This document shows positions 32,634 through 41,026 of a stretch of 64,000 bases of DNA, in pieces. Made by a program: the position numbers and the translations under genes. The stretch spans positions 62,001-126,000 of the forward strand of contig NZ_LMIA01000007.1 in NCBI RefSeq assembly GCF_001428565.1, given 5' to 3'. Position 1 is the stretch's first letter, and each line of letters starts with the position of its first letter. The stretch is from Nocardioides sp. Root190. GTDB taxonomy: Bacteria > Actinomycetota > Actinomycetes > Propionibacteriales > Nocardioidaceae. The notes beneath the pieces were generated by a model, which had not been told where the DNA came from, did no database searches, and was given only the letters and a program-made list of their open reading frames with translations.

Positions 32634-34157
32634 TCAGGCGGTGAACTCGTAGGCGTCGAGCGGGTAGCGCCTGGCGGCCCACATGGTCTCCAGCGTCGTC
32701 GCGGGCCGGAACGGTACGTCGCCGTTGACGTCGAAGTAGTAGCTGTTGGCCACTCCGCACGACTCCTGGAAGAACACCTGGTTGCCGCGGCGACCGAGCG
32801 CGGAGGCGAGGTAGTCGGCGTTCGCCTCGGCGGTGACCTCGACGCGGGTGGCGCCGTCCTTGCGCGCCTTGCGCAGCGCCCGCACGATGTGGGCGCTCTG
32901 GGTCTCGATCAGGTTGAAGTACGACGAGCCGTTGTAGCCGTACGGCCCCAGGATCGTGAAGAAGTTCGGGAACCCCGGGACGCTGACGCCCTGGTAGGCC
33001 TGGAAGCGGTTCTCCTCCCACCACTTCTCCAGGTCGAGCCCGTTCGCGCCGCGCACGGTGAACGGCGGCATGTTGCCCTTCTCGAACACCTTGAAGCCGG
33101 TCGCGAGCACCAGCACGTCAGCGGTGTGCTCGGTGCCGTCGACGGTGCGGACCCCGGTGGGGGTGACCTCCGAGATCGAGGTGGTCTCCAGGGTCACGTC
33201 GTCGCGGTTGAAGGTCGGCAGGTAGGCGTTGGAGAAGCTCGGACGCTTGCAGCCCAGGGCGTACGCCGGCGTGAGCTTCGCCCGCGTGCGGGGGTCCTTC
33301 ACGGCCTGGCGCAGGTGGGTGTGCCCGATGCGCTCGCCCACGGCCGCCACGGGCACCAGGCCGGCGAAGTGGGCGGCGACCGGGAAGGTCAGCTCGACGA
33401 AGGCCTGGCTCGCCAGACGCGAGACGCGGCGGGCGCCGGGGACGGACCGCAGCGCGGCCCGGGCGAGACCGGGCAGGGGAGCGTCGGGCTTCGGCAGGCA
33501 CCAGATCGGGGTGCGCTGGAAGACGGTGAGGTGCTCGGCGGTGCGCGCGAGGTGCGGGATCGCCTGCACCGCTGAGGCGCCGGTTCCGATGATCGCGACC
33601 CGGCGCCCGGTGAGGTCGACGGTGTGGTCCCAGCGCGCGGTGTGCATCACGGTGCCGGTGTAGTCGGGCAGGCCGTCGATGTCGGGCAGCTTCGGCTGGG
33701 TGAGGACACCCGTCGCGCTGACGACGTGGCGGGCGGTGATCGGGTCGCTGCCGTCGATCTCCAGGCGCCACAGGTGCGCGACGTCGTCGAAGGCAGCGCC
33801 GGTGACGGTGGTGCGCAACCGGGTGCGGCGGCGTACGTCGTACTTGTCGACGCAGTGCTCGGCGTAGGCCTTGAGCTCGCGGCCGGGCGCGTAGACACGC
33901 GACCAGCCGGCGACCTGCTCGAAGGAGAACTGGTAGCTGAAGGACGGGATGTCGACGGCCACGCCGGGATAGGTGTTCCAGTGCCAGGCGCCGCCGAGGC
34001 CGTCGCCGGCCTCGAGCAGGAGGTAGTCGGTGAAGCCGGCGCGGTCGAGCAGGATCGCGGCGCCGATCCCGGAGAAGCCTCCGCCGATGATGACGACCTC
34101 GTGGTGCGGCTGTTCGGGGGCGCTGACCAGTTCGGTCGCTTCGGTCGGGCTGCTCAT
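32634..34157 (-). CDS. Flavin-containing monooxygenase, Baeyer-Villiger type
   Basis: 507 residues. The FAD-binding GGGFSG is at residues 25-30. The Baeyer-Villiger fingerprint is present as YTGTVMHTARW at 166-176 (FxGxxxHxxxW form with Tyr for Phe). The NADPH-binding GTGASA is at 191-196. The enzyme should insert oxygen into ketones, or oxidise a heteroatom, using FAD, NADPH and O2. It is the last gene of a coupled five-gene operon. The operon mix (FMO, SDR, alpha/beta hydrolase) resembles the mycobacterial mymA locus (Rv3083 onward), which modifies lipids under acid stress; the link is by content only. The start overlaps the preceding stop (ATGA). Confidence 0.9.
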   Translation of the reverse strand: MSSPTEATELVSAPEQPHHEVVIIGGGFSGIGAAILLDRAGFTDYLLLEAGDGLGGAWHWNTYPGVAVDIPSFSYQFSFEQVAGWSRVYAPGRELKAYAEHCVDKYDVRRRTRLRTTVTGAAFDDVAHLWRLEIDGSDPITARHVVSATGVLTQPKLPDIDGLPDYTGTVMHTARWDHTVDLTGRRVAIIGTGASAVQAIPHLARTAEHLTVFQRTPIWCLPKPDAPLPGLARAALRSVPGARRVSRLASQAFVELTFPVAAHFAGLVPVAAVGERIGHTHLRQAVKDPRTRAKLTPAYALGCKRPSFSNAYLPTFNRDDVTLETTSISEVTPTGVRTVDGTEHTADVLVLATGFKVFEKGNMPPFTVRGANGLDLEKWWEENRFQAYQGVSVPGFPNFFTILGPYGYNGSSYFNLIETQSAHIVRALRKARKDGATRVEVTAEANADYLASALGRRGNQVFFQESCGVANSYYFDVNGDVPFRPATTLETMWAARRYPLDAYEFTA

Positions 34158-34663
34158 GCGCAGGATTCCTCTCGCTGGGCGGGGATGGAGGGGGCGGCGT
34201 GCACGGAAGCGGCGCCGAGGATCACGCAGTCGACGTGGTGCTCGATGCCTTCGGCGCTGCGAACGCCCTCGGGCACGAACGCATAGATCGGCCACGAGAT
34301 CAGCGTGCAGCCGTCCTGCTGGAGCGCGGCGTAGTAGCGGCCGTCGACGCGTGGCCGCCGGGTGTTGAAGCGGCCGTCGGGGGTGAGCCGGCGCCGGATC
34401 CACGGGTCCTTCACCGCGAGACGCAGGTGCAGCCGGGCGGCCGGTCGGCGCAGCGGTCCGGGCAGCGGCACCGGCCACGGCACCAGCCAGTCCGGCTCCT
34501 CCTGGAACACCTTGACCTCGCGCGCGGTCCGGGCGACCTCCGGCACGATCACGGCCGCCTCACGGCCGGGGGCGAGCACCGCGACGCTCATGCCGGTGAA
34601 GGCGCGGCCCCGCCACTCGTCGGCGCGCAGCAGCAGCCCGGCGTACTCCTCGGTTCCGGTCAT
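34154..34663 (-). CDS. Short protein derived from the NADPH-binding half of a Baeyer-Villiger monooxygenase
   Basis: 169 residues. It aligns almost without gaps to the middle of the neighbouring monooxygenase, beginning at its fingerprint. YTGTVMHTARW there corresponds to YAGLLLRADEW here (His replaced). The NADPH loop GTGASA corresponds to APGREA. VARTAREVKVFQEEPDW matches LARTAEHLTVFQRTPIW, and LAVKDPWIRRRLTPD matches QAVKDPRTRAKLTPA. It has no FAD-binding GxGxxG and cannot work alone as a monooxygenase. It is nevertheless intact and coupled by ATGA overlaps on both sides, so it is probably retained as a partner or regulatory subunit rather than a decaying fragment (inference). Confidence 0.8.
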   Translation of the reverse strand: MTGTEEYAGLLLRADEWRGRAFTGMSVAVLAPGREAAVIVPEVARTAREVKVFQEEPDWLVPWPVPLPGPLRRPAARLHLRLAVKDPWIRRRLTPDGRFNTRRPRVDGRYYAALQQDGCTLISWPIYAFVPEGVRSAEGIEHHVDCVILGAASVHAAPSIPAQREESCA

Positions 34664-35601
34664 GACGCGATCGGCTCGTGCGTCAGTTCCTCGACCCAGG
34701 CCTGCGGCTTGCCGAGCACCTTGGCCGGGATGAACGAGGTCAGCCTGACCATCGGGTCGGCGAGGAGACGGTGGTACGGCGAGGTCCGGTCGATCACCAT
34801 CGCTGCCTGTGCCCGGAGCACGTGGTAGGCCGGGATGCGGCTGGTGTAGTCGCCGCGTGAACCGATCGTCGTGAAGCGCTTCACCGCGTTGTAGAGCTTC
34901 TGCTCGGGCAGCCCCATCGCCACGATGTTGTCGCGCATCTTGTTGATCAACGGGGTGAACACGACGATCAGGCCGAGCACGACCTGCGGCTGGAGCAGCG
35001 CGATCGACTCGATGAGCAGCTTGTGCAGCGGGCCCGCACCGATCAGCTCGAGCACCTTGAAGTCGACGGTGATGTGGCGTGCCTCGTCGGAGTTGATGTG
35101 GCGGAACACCTCGTGGCAGACGGGATCGGAGACCTCGTCGAGCAGGAACTTCACCAGCGCACCGTCGAGGGCGCACTCCAGCAGGGGGATCAGGGTGGCC
35201 AGTCCCGTCAGCGGCAGCGTGTCGCCGTAGTCGTCGAGGACCTTGATGGCGAGCTTGACGTTGATGTTCGGCTCGGGTGCCTTGCCGTCCTCGCCGAGCA
35301 TGCCCCAGCGCTTCATCAGCGCGAGCTCGGCGTTGGCGTGCTTCTGCTCCTCGGCGTGGAAGTACTCGTAGATCCGCTTGATCGTGGGGGTCGGTGCCTT
35401 CTTCGCCAGGGAGGCGAACCCGCGCGCCCCGACGTGCTCGATCCACACCAGGTCGGCCATGAAGGGCTGCATCTTGGCGCGCAGCTCGTCGGTCATGGTC
35501 TCGGCGCCGGGAGCGTCCCAGTCGATGTCGGCGAGCGACCACTGCTTGTCCTTGATGGTCTGCAGCATCGCGTCGAAGTCGTAGTCGAAGGTGGTGCTCA
35601 T
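34660..35601 (-). CDS. Ferritin-like diiron protein, putative oxygenase
   Basis: 313 residues. It has a four-helix-bundle look with two carboxylate/His motifs: YFHAEEQKHANAE near residues 80-92 and HINSDEARHITVD near 168-180. These would supply the E-E/H ligands of a diiron centre. Such proteins activate O2 for hydroxylation or N-oxygenation (AurF-like and related groups). A hydrophobic stretch (LQPQVVLGLIVVFTPLINK) may attach it to the membrane. It overlaps the genes on both sides (ATGA), so it is an obligate member of this operon. The substrate is unknown. Confidence 0.83.
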   Translation of the reverse strand: MSTTFDYDFDAMLQTIKDKQWSLADIDWDAPGAETMTDELRAKMQPFMADLVWIEHVGARGFASLAKKAPTPTIKRIYEYFHAEEQKHANAELALMKRWGMLGEDGKAPEPNINVKLAIKVLDDYGDTLPLTGLATLIPLLECALDGALVKFLLDEVSDPVCHEVFRHINSDEARHITVDFKVLELIGAGPLHKLLIESIALLQPQVVLGLIVVFTPLINKMRDNIVAMGLPEQKLYNAVKRFTTIGSRGDYTSRIPAYHVLRAQAAMVIDRTSPYHRLLADPMVRLTSFIPAKVLGKPQAWVEELTHEPIAS

Positions 35602-36482
35602 CGGGTCGCCCCTGTCTGGTCGGTCTGGTCTGTCTGGTCGGTCTGGTGTGCCGGTGTGGTCGGTTCGGCGTCGGGGACGAACCGTCCCAGCAGGCCGGCT
35701 GCGCGGGTGTACGGCGCAGGCAGGAGCCGCTTGGTGCGCCACAGCAGCTGCGCGTCGAGCTGCGGGACGACGTACAGACGGCCCTTGTCGTGGGCGTCGA
35801 GGGTCGTGCGGGCGACCCGGTCGGCCGAGAAGCCCGCGATGCCGGCGATCCGGCGGGCGAGACCGGCCGCGCCGGGGTCGATCAGGTCGCCGTCGAAGAT
35901 GTTCGTCTTCACGAAGGTCGGGCAGAGCACCGTCACTGCGACGCCGGTGCCGGTGAGCTCGGCGGCGAGGGTCTCGGAGAGGCTGACCACGCCGGCCTTG
36001 CTGACGTTGTAGGCCGCCATCCGTGGTGCTGCGGTGAACCCCGCGGCGGAGGCGACGTTGATGATGCCGCCACGTCCGGCTGCCCGCAGCGTCGGCACGA
36101 ACACGTGGCAGCCGTTGATCACGCCCCACAGGTTGATGCCGAGGGTGCGCTGCCACTCGGACATCGGCGCCTCGCCGACGACCTTGCCGCCGGCACCGAT
36201 CCCGGCGTTGTTCACGACCAGGTGGGGTGGCCGGTCGAGCCAGTCGAGCGCGGTGTCGTGCAGGGCCTGGACCTGGGCGAGGTCGGCGACATCGCAGTCG
36301 ACGGCCAGTGCCTCGCCGCCGGCAGCCTCGATCGCGGCGACGGTCTCCTTGGCGCCCACGTCGTCGACGTCGGCCACCACGACCCGGCCACCGCGACGAG
36401 CGATCTCGCGGGCGACGGCGCGGCCGATGCCGCTCCCCGCGCCGGTCACCACTGCGTCCGCATTCTTCGTACGTCGTGCCAT
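35598..36482 (-). CDS. Short-chain dehydrogenase/reductase
   Basis: 294 residues. The cofactor loop TGAGSGIG lies at 13-20, with VADVDD at the second strand end, NNAGIGAGG near 90, and the catalytic Ser/Tyr/Lys (VASAAGF, then YNVSKAG). It interconverts alcohol and ketone with NAD(P), fitting a step before the Baeyer-Villiger enzyme in the same operon. The C-terminus carries a DQTDQTDQTDQT tail encoded by a simple repeat (35608-35640), likely disordered. The start and stop overlap the neighbouring genes. Confidence 0.9.
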   Translation of the reverse strand: MARRTKNADAVVTGAGSGIGRAVAREIARRGGRVVVADVDDVGAKETVAAIEAAGGEALAVDCDVADLAQVQALHDTALDWLDRPPHLVVNNAGIGAGGKVVGEAPMSEWQRTLGINLWGVINGCHVFVPTLRAAGRGGIINVASAAGFTAAPRMAAYNVSKAGVVSLSETLAAELTGTGVAVTVLCPTFVKTNIFDGDLIDPGAAGLARRIAGIAGFSADRVARTTLDAHDKGRLYVVPQLDAQLLWRTKRLLPAPYTRAAGLLGRFVPDAEPTTPAHQTDQTDQTDQTGATR

Positions 36483-37492
36483 CACGCCTCCTGAGCGGTG
36501 GGGACGAGGGTCAACGCGCTGCGACGGCGCTGGACCTCGAGCTGGTCGTCGATGAACCCGGCGGCGGTGTCCAGTGCCCGGTCGGCCTCGGGAACCACCC
36601 GCGTCAGTGCCTGGAAGACGTGCATCTGGTCGGGCCAGACCTCGAGCTGACAACTCGCTCCGGCGGACTCCAGGCCGCGAGCGAGCTCGATCGCGTCGGC
36701 CGCGAGCATCTCCCGGCCCCCGGCCTGCACGAGCGTCGCGGGGAACCGGTCGGCGCCGGAGAAGGAGAAGCTCAGTCGCGGTGCCGTGCGGTCGTGGCCG
36801 TCGATGTAGAGGTCGAGCAGGCGGGCCGCACGGGCGGCGGAGATCATCGGGTCGGGTCGCATCCGTTCGCGAGCCGCTGCCAGTGACATCGACAGGTCGA
36901 GCACGGGGGAGAACGCGATGAGTGCCGCCGGGGGAGTGCGGTCCTCCCGGATCAGCTCGAGGGCGAGGTCGACCGCGAGGTGACCGCCGGCCGAGTCGCC
37001 GGCGAGCACGATCCGGGCCGGGTCGTGGCCCTCGCCGATCAGCCACTCGTAGGCCGCACGGACGTCGTCGGCCGCGGCGGGGAAGCGGTGCCCGGGCGCG
37101 AGTCGGTAGTCGCAGGCGAACACCGGGAGGCCGGTCTTCGCCGACAGCCGGGTCGTGATCCCGCGGTGGGTGCGGGCCGAGCAGATCGTGAAGGCGCTGC
37201 CGTGGACGTAGAGGATCACGCCGTCCTCGCGCTCGGCGCCGGGTCCACGGACCCACTCGCCGCGGGGCGTCGGGCCGGTGCCGAGCGGTGGCGCGACCCG
37301 CACCACGCGGCTACCGCGCAGCGGCGGCCCGAAGACGGCGAGGCTGTGGGCGACGAGGTGGCGCGCGAAGCGCACCCCTCGCCGGTTGGCCGGGATGAAG
37401 GCCGTGAGCGGACGCAGCGTGCGCGAGGTGGTCTCGGCAGCGAGTCGGCTGCGGACCGAGCCCCGGTGCGGACCCGAATTCTGAAGGCGCAT
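36482..37492 (-). CDS. Alpha/beta hydrolase of the hormone-sensitive-lipase group
   Basis: 336 residues, first gene of the operon. The oxyanion-hole region is VILYVHGSAFTICS (HGSA in place of the usual HGGG). The nucleophile elbow is GDSAGGH near residue 165. The acid and His come later (the last in WPDQMHVFQ). It should cleave a carboxylic ester, possibly the lactone or ester made by the monooxygenase of the same operon (inference). The promoter overlaps direct repeats shared with the divergent TetR gene. It overlaps the SDR start by one base. Confidence 0.88.
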   Translation of the reverse strand: MRLQNSGPHRGSVRSRLAAETTSRTLRPLTAFIPANRRGVRFARHLVAHSLAVFGPPLRGSRVVRVAPPLGTGPTPRGEWVRGPGAEREDGVILYVHGSAFTICSARTHRGITTRLSAKTGLPVFACDYRLAPGHRFPAAADDVRAAYEWLIGEGHDPARIVLAGDSAGGHLAVDLALELIREDRTPPAALIAFSPVLDLSMSLAAARERMRPDPMISAARAARLLDLYIDGHDRTAPRLSFSFSGADRFPATLVQAGGREMLAADAIELARGLESAGASCQLEVWPDQMHVFQALTRVVPEADRALDTAAGFIDDQLEVQRRRSALTLVPTAQEA

Positions 37493-37523
37493 GCCCTCAC
37501 ATTGCATTCTGAGGGCACATGCC
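37479..37523. promoter_or_regulatory. Direct and inverted repeats in the hydrolase/TetR divergent promoter
   Basis: TTCTGAAGGCGCATGCC (37479-37495) and TTCTGAGGGCACATGCC (37507-37523) are direct repeats 28 bp apart. TGCCCTCA (37492-37499) and TGAGGGCA (37510-37517) are inverted. They cover the -10-like boxes of both divergent genes (CAATGT leftwards, CAAGAT rightwards). A good candidate operator for the TetR protein at 37538. Confidence 0.65.
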
Positions 37524-37537
37524 GTCAAGATGTTCGG

Positions 37538-38179
37538 GTGGAAAGTTCCGCACCCGCCCCGCGCCGCCGGTATGCCGGCAAGACGGCCGACCAGCGCCGC
37601 CGCGAACGTCGCGACGCCCTGGTCACGGCCGCGCTCGACATCTGGCAGGAGAGCGGCTGGGCGGCCGTCACGATGCGCGGCGTCTGCGCGCGCGCCACGC
37701 TGACGGACCGGTACTTCTACGAGAACTTCGCCGACCGCGACGCCCTCCTGGCCACGCTCTGGGACCAGATGCGCGACGAGACCCTGCAGATGCTGCTCGA
37801 CGCCATCACGCCGTACGCCGACCAGGGGCCCCTCGACCAGCTGCGGGCCGCGCTGTTCGCCGTCGTCCACCATGTCGGCGACGAGCCCCAGCGAGCGCAG
37901 ATCGTGTTCGGGGACCACGCCGGCAGTGCGGTGCTCGAACAGCGGCGCCGCGAGACGATCCAGATGGCCGTCGCGCTGCTGATCGAGCTGGCCCGCCCGC
38001 ACCTGCGCGACGACATCGACGAGGTGGCCTTCCGGGTCAACGTCCTGATGGGCATCGGCGGCTTCGTCGAGACCATGCTCGCCTGGCGCTCGGGACTGGT
38101 CGAGGCGGATGCCGACGCGCTCGTCGAGCACCTGACGGCCCTGGGTGCCGCTCTCGCGCCCGGGTTCCTCCAGAGTTGA
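37538..38179 (+). CDS. TetR-family regulator of the oxidative operon
   Basis: 213 residues from GTG 37538. An Arg-rich start (RRRYAGKTADQRRRERRD) precedes the TetR HTH (LVTAALDIWQESGWAAVTMRGV, then RATLTDRYFYENFADRD). The C-terminal ligand domain is typical in length. It is divergent from the five-gene operon with repeats in the shared promoter, so it most likely represses that operon and itself. The frame extends upstream, but that lies antisense to the hydrolase gene. Confidence 0.87.
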   Translation: MESSAPAPRRRYAGKTADQRRRERRDALVTAALDIWQESGWAAVTMRGVCARATLTDRYFYENFADRDALLATLWDQMRDETLQMLLDAITPYADQGPLDQLRAALFAVVHHVGDEPQRAQIVFGDHAGSAVLEQRRRETIQMAVALLIELARPHLRDDIDEVAFRVNVLMGIGGFVETMLAWRSGLVEADADALVEHLTALGAALAPGFLQS

Positions 38180-38252
38180 GGCCGATCGCGGAGAACCAAT
38201 CGCGGTTCCCGTGCATCACACCGGGCACGATCAACTCCGGGAGGAACTTGTC

Positions 38253-39377
38253 ATGAGCCGCACCACTGTCGTCGCCCTTGCTGTTGCCGCTGTCGTCGGC
38301 ACCACGGGCGGCATCGCCCTGGCCGTCACCACCGTCGGGACGCAGGAGGACAAGCGCCCGGCGGCTTCGGGCTCCACGCCGGCGACGCCGACCGGCGAGG
38401 AGAGCTCCGGTGAATCGAAGGACCCCGCCGACGCGCTGTTCTACTACGCCGACGGTGCGATCCACGACGGCAGCCAGAACGTTCCGGTCCCCACCGGGAT
38501 CGCGGACTCCGACGTCCTCGAGCTGGCCCGGGTCGACGGCGGCTGGCTGGTCGTGGAGAACGGCACTGACAGCAGCGGCGACCCGCTCTTCACCGGGACC
38601 TTCGTGCCCGAGAAGGGCTCCGCGTGGCGCATCGGCGAGTGGCGGGGGAGCTTCGACCTCACCGCCGAGCGTGACCGGGTCCTCTACGGCAACGGGGTGA
38701 ACTGGAAGGCCGCCGAGTTCGCCACCCGCAAGGCCACCCCGCTGGACGTGGTCGACGGGCCCGGTGAGGAGCTGGAGTTCATGACCAGGCCCGACATCGA
38801 GCCGGGCATCGCGATCACCGCGAGGGGCGTGCTCACGGGATGGCGGTCCAACGGTGAGACGCTGATCGTCCAGACCGAGACCGACCAGTGGTCGCACGAG
38901 CTCCTCGTCCTGCCGCGCACGGTCCAGGTGCCGCTGACCTCGGCCGACGGACGGTTCGCGATCGCGACCTACGACGACACCGAGCCGTCGTCGGAGGTGC
39001 CGGGCGCCGGTTGCCTGACGGGCGGGCGGATGGATGCGGTCGACCTCTGGTGGACCCACTGCGAGACCGGCCCGGCCTCGGCGGCGCCGTACTCACCGGA
39101 CGGCGAGCAGGTCCTCGTCGGCCGCACCGTCACGGACGGTCCGGCACCCTCGGGGCTCGAGGTGATCGACGCGACCACCGGCAACCTGGTGCACGAGTTC
39201 GACCCGGGCAACTACCTGATCGGTGCCGAGTGGGCCGAGCAGGCCGACACGGTGTTCACCCTGACCGCCGAGGACAACTCCAACACGCAGTCGATCAGCC
39301 GGTGCGACGTCACGACCGGCGCCTGCGCGAAGGTGGCCGAGGTCGAGGGCAATGTCGTCCTCGGTTCCGTCTCCTAG
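38253..39377 (+). CDS. Membrane-anchored extracytoplasmic protein, probable beta-propeller
   Basis: 374 residues of unknown function. A single hydrophobic N-terminal helix (VVALAVAAVVGTTGGIALAV) acts as signal anchor, followed by a short Ser/Thr/Pro linker and an extracytoplasmic domain. Repeating strand patterns such as DGGWLVVENG, GSAWRIGEWRG and PDGEQVLVGRT suggest a beta-propeller-like fold, an impression only. Two Cys pairs (CLTGG/HCETG and RCDV/ACAKV) may form disulfides. GAGGAA precedes ATG 38253. It converges on the ECF sigma factor gene, which could suggest a signalling link, but there is no anti-sigma motif. Confidence 0.8.
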   Translation: MSRTTVVALAVAAVVGTTGGIALAVTTVGTQEDKRPAASGSTPATPTGEESSGESKDPADALFYYADGAIHDGSQNVPVPTGIADSDVLELARVDGGWLVVENGTDSSGDPLFTGTFVPEKGSAWRIGEWRGSFDLTAERDRVLYGNGVNWKAAEFATRKATPLDVVDGPGEELEFMTRPDIEPGIAITARGVLTGWRSNGETLIVQTETDQWSHELLVLPRTVQVPLTSADGRFAIATYDDTEPSSEVPGAGCLTGGRMDAVDLWWTHCETGPASAAPYSPDGEQVLVGRTVTDGPAPSGLEVIDATTGNLVHEFDPGNYLIGAEWAEQADTVFTLTAEDNSNTQSISRCDVTTGACAKVAEVEGNVVLGSVS

Positions 39378-39390
39378 GCAGGCAGATCGG

Positions 39391-39945
39391 TCAGTCCTGG
39401 ACGCGCAGGAGTGGCCGGATCGCCTGTCGGGCGTGGTGGATGCGGGACTTGATGGTGCCGAGCGGGGTGTCGAGCAGCCGGGCGATCTCGTTGTAGTCGA
39501 GCTCCTGGATGTCGCGCAGGACGAGCGGCTCGACCAGGTCGGGACTGCTGGCGGCGAGCACCTCCAGCGCCTCGAGCAGATCGAGGCGACTGCCGGCGAT
39601 CACGCTGGTCGTGCGCGGATCGGCGTGCACCGGCAGCTCGTCGACGGCGACCTCGGAGGCGCGCCGCTTCAAGGAGCGGTACGTCGACCGGGCGCTGTTG
39701 GAGGCCACGGCGTGCAGCCACGTGGTGAACCTGCTCCGACCGGCGAAGGTGCCGATCTTGGTCGCGACCAGGAGCAGCGCGTCCTGCGTCGCCTCCTCGG
39801 CGTCCTGCGGGTGGAGCAGCATCCGCCCGCAGATGCGGCGTACCCGCGGCTGGATCGCGGCGAGCAGGTCCTCGAGCGCATCGCGGTCGCCAGCGGCGGC
39901 CCGCAGGGCGAGGGCGTCCAGCTGGTCGGCGTCGAGCGTGTCCAT
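39391..39945 (-). CDS. ECF-type RNA polymerase sigma factor
   Basis: 184 residues from ATG 39945; a GTG at 39978 would add 11. Region 2 is ICGRMLLHPQDAEEATQDALL, followed by RFTTWLHAVASNSARSTYR (-10 recognition). Region 4 is VEPLVLRDIQELDYNEIARLL then GTIKSRIHHARQAI (-35 recognition). These are the two parts of an extracytoplasmic-function sigma factor. No anti-sigma factor follows; the gene stands back to back with a Ser/Thr kinase gene, and some ECF groups are controlled by kinases in that arrangement. The regulon is unknown. Confidence 0.9.
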   Translation of the reverse strand: MDTLDADQLDALALRAAAGDRDALEDLLAAIQPRVRRICGRMLLHPQDAEEATQDALLLVATKIGTFAGRSRFTTWLHAVASNSARSTYRSLKRRASEVAVDELPVHADPRTTSVIAGSRLDLLEALEVLAASSPDLVEPLVLRDIQELDYNEIARLLDTPLGTIKSRIHHARQAIRPLLRVQD

Positions 39946-40020
39946 CGCGGTCCTCCCGAGGGCGACGAGGTCGGGCACGTCGACCCGGTGGCCGGCCGCC
40001 CGTCAGGCACAATACGCAGC

Positions 40021-41001
40021 GTGTCCCTGCCGGAACGTCTCGGGAGGCTTCGCCGGGTGGACCGGATCGGAGCCGGTGGTTTCGCGACCGTCTGGCTCTA
40101 CCACGACGACGAGCTCGACTCGCCCGTCGCGGTGAAGGCCCTCGCCGACAACTGGGCGCAGCGCGAGGACGTCTGTGAGCGCTTCCTCGAGGAGGCCCGG
40201 ATCCTGCGGCGCGCGGACTCCGACCACGTCGTGCGGGTCTACGACATCGGTGCCGTCGACGGCACCCCCTACTTCGTCATGTCGTACGCCGACCGCGGCT
40301 CGCTCGCAGACCTGCTGGAGCCCGGCGTCCCGCTCCCCGCGGCCCGGGCGGTCGACCTGCTCGCCCAGGCCGGTGACGGGCTCGCCGTGCTGCACCGCCA
40401 CGGCGTGATCCATCGCGACGTGAAGCCGCAGAACCTGCTGATCCGCTCCACCCCCGACGGTGGGGAGCGGGTGATGGTCGCCGACCTCGGGGTCGCGAAG
40501 GCGATGCTGCACGCGAGCGGCCTCACCCAGGTGGTCGGCACCCCGGCGTACATGGCGCCCGAGCAGGCGATCGGGATCGGCCTCGACCTCCGCGCCGACG
40601 TCCACGCGCTCGGCGCGGTCGGCTACCACCTGATGACCGGTCGACTCGTGCGCGACGGCGGGATCGGTTCGCTCGCCGTCCCGAGTCTGCCGCCCGCGCC
40701 GTCGACGGTGGCCGCCGTGGCGCCGGCCTTCGATGAGGTCCTGCTCCGCTCGCTCGCTCCGGCGCCGGAGGACCGGTGGCCCGACGTACCCACGTTCGTC
40801 GACGCGTTGCGCGCGGCCGAACGGGACGCTGCCTCGGTCGCCGGACCAGTGCGGACCGCCGGGCGCAGTCACGCAGGGCCCAGTCACGCCGGGCCCGGTC
40901 GTGCCGCCGGGGCACGCCTGCTGCCGGTGCTGCTGCTGTCGCTGCTGGTCCTGGCCCTCACCTTCGGTGTGGCCTACGGAGTGACGGCCTACGTCCGCTG
41001 A
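40021..41001 (+). CDS. Membrane-anchored Ser/Thr protein kinase
   Basis: 326 residues. The glycine loop GAGGFATV is at 17-24, the ATP-binding Lys39 in VAVKAL, the catalytic loop HRDVKPQN from 131, and the magnesium loop DLG at 155 (DFG variant common in bacterial Hanks kinases). All catalytic residues are present. After a Gly/Pro/His-rich linker the C-terminus is a single membrane helix (RLLPVLLLSLLVLALTFGVA) with almost nothing outside, so there is no PASTA or other sensor. GTG 40021 is back to back with the sigma factor gene. Possible partner: the ECF sigma factor at 39391. Confidence 0.91.
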   Translation: MSLPERLGRLRRVDRIGAGGFATVWLYHDDELDSPVAVKALADNWAQREDVCERFLEEARILRRADSDHVVRVYDIGAVDGTPYFVMSYADRGSLADLLEPGVPLPAARAVDLLAQAGDGLAVLHRHGVIHRDVKPQNLLIRSTPDGGERVMVADLGVAKAMLHASGLTQVVGTPAYMAPEQAIGIGLDLRADVHALGAVGYHLMTGRLVRDGGIGSLAVPSLPPAPSTVAAVAPAFDEVLLRSLAPAPEDRWPDVPTFVDALRAAERDAASVAGPVRTAGRSHAGPSHAGPGRAAGARLLPVLLLSLLVLALTFGVAYGVTAYVR

Positions 41002-41026
41002 TCCGACAGAGCGCACAGGAGGATCG

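Noticed and set aside
34154..34663. Treating the short monooxygenase-like gene as a pseudogene
   Set aside because: The frame is intact, with coupled overlaps at both ends, and normal codon use; a retained short protein fits better.
35598..37256. The SDR frame extended to 552 residues
   Set aside because: The upstream extension is antisense-type Arg-rich sequence overlapping the hydrolase gene; the ATG at 36482 with one-base overlap gives the family's normal length.
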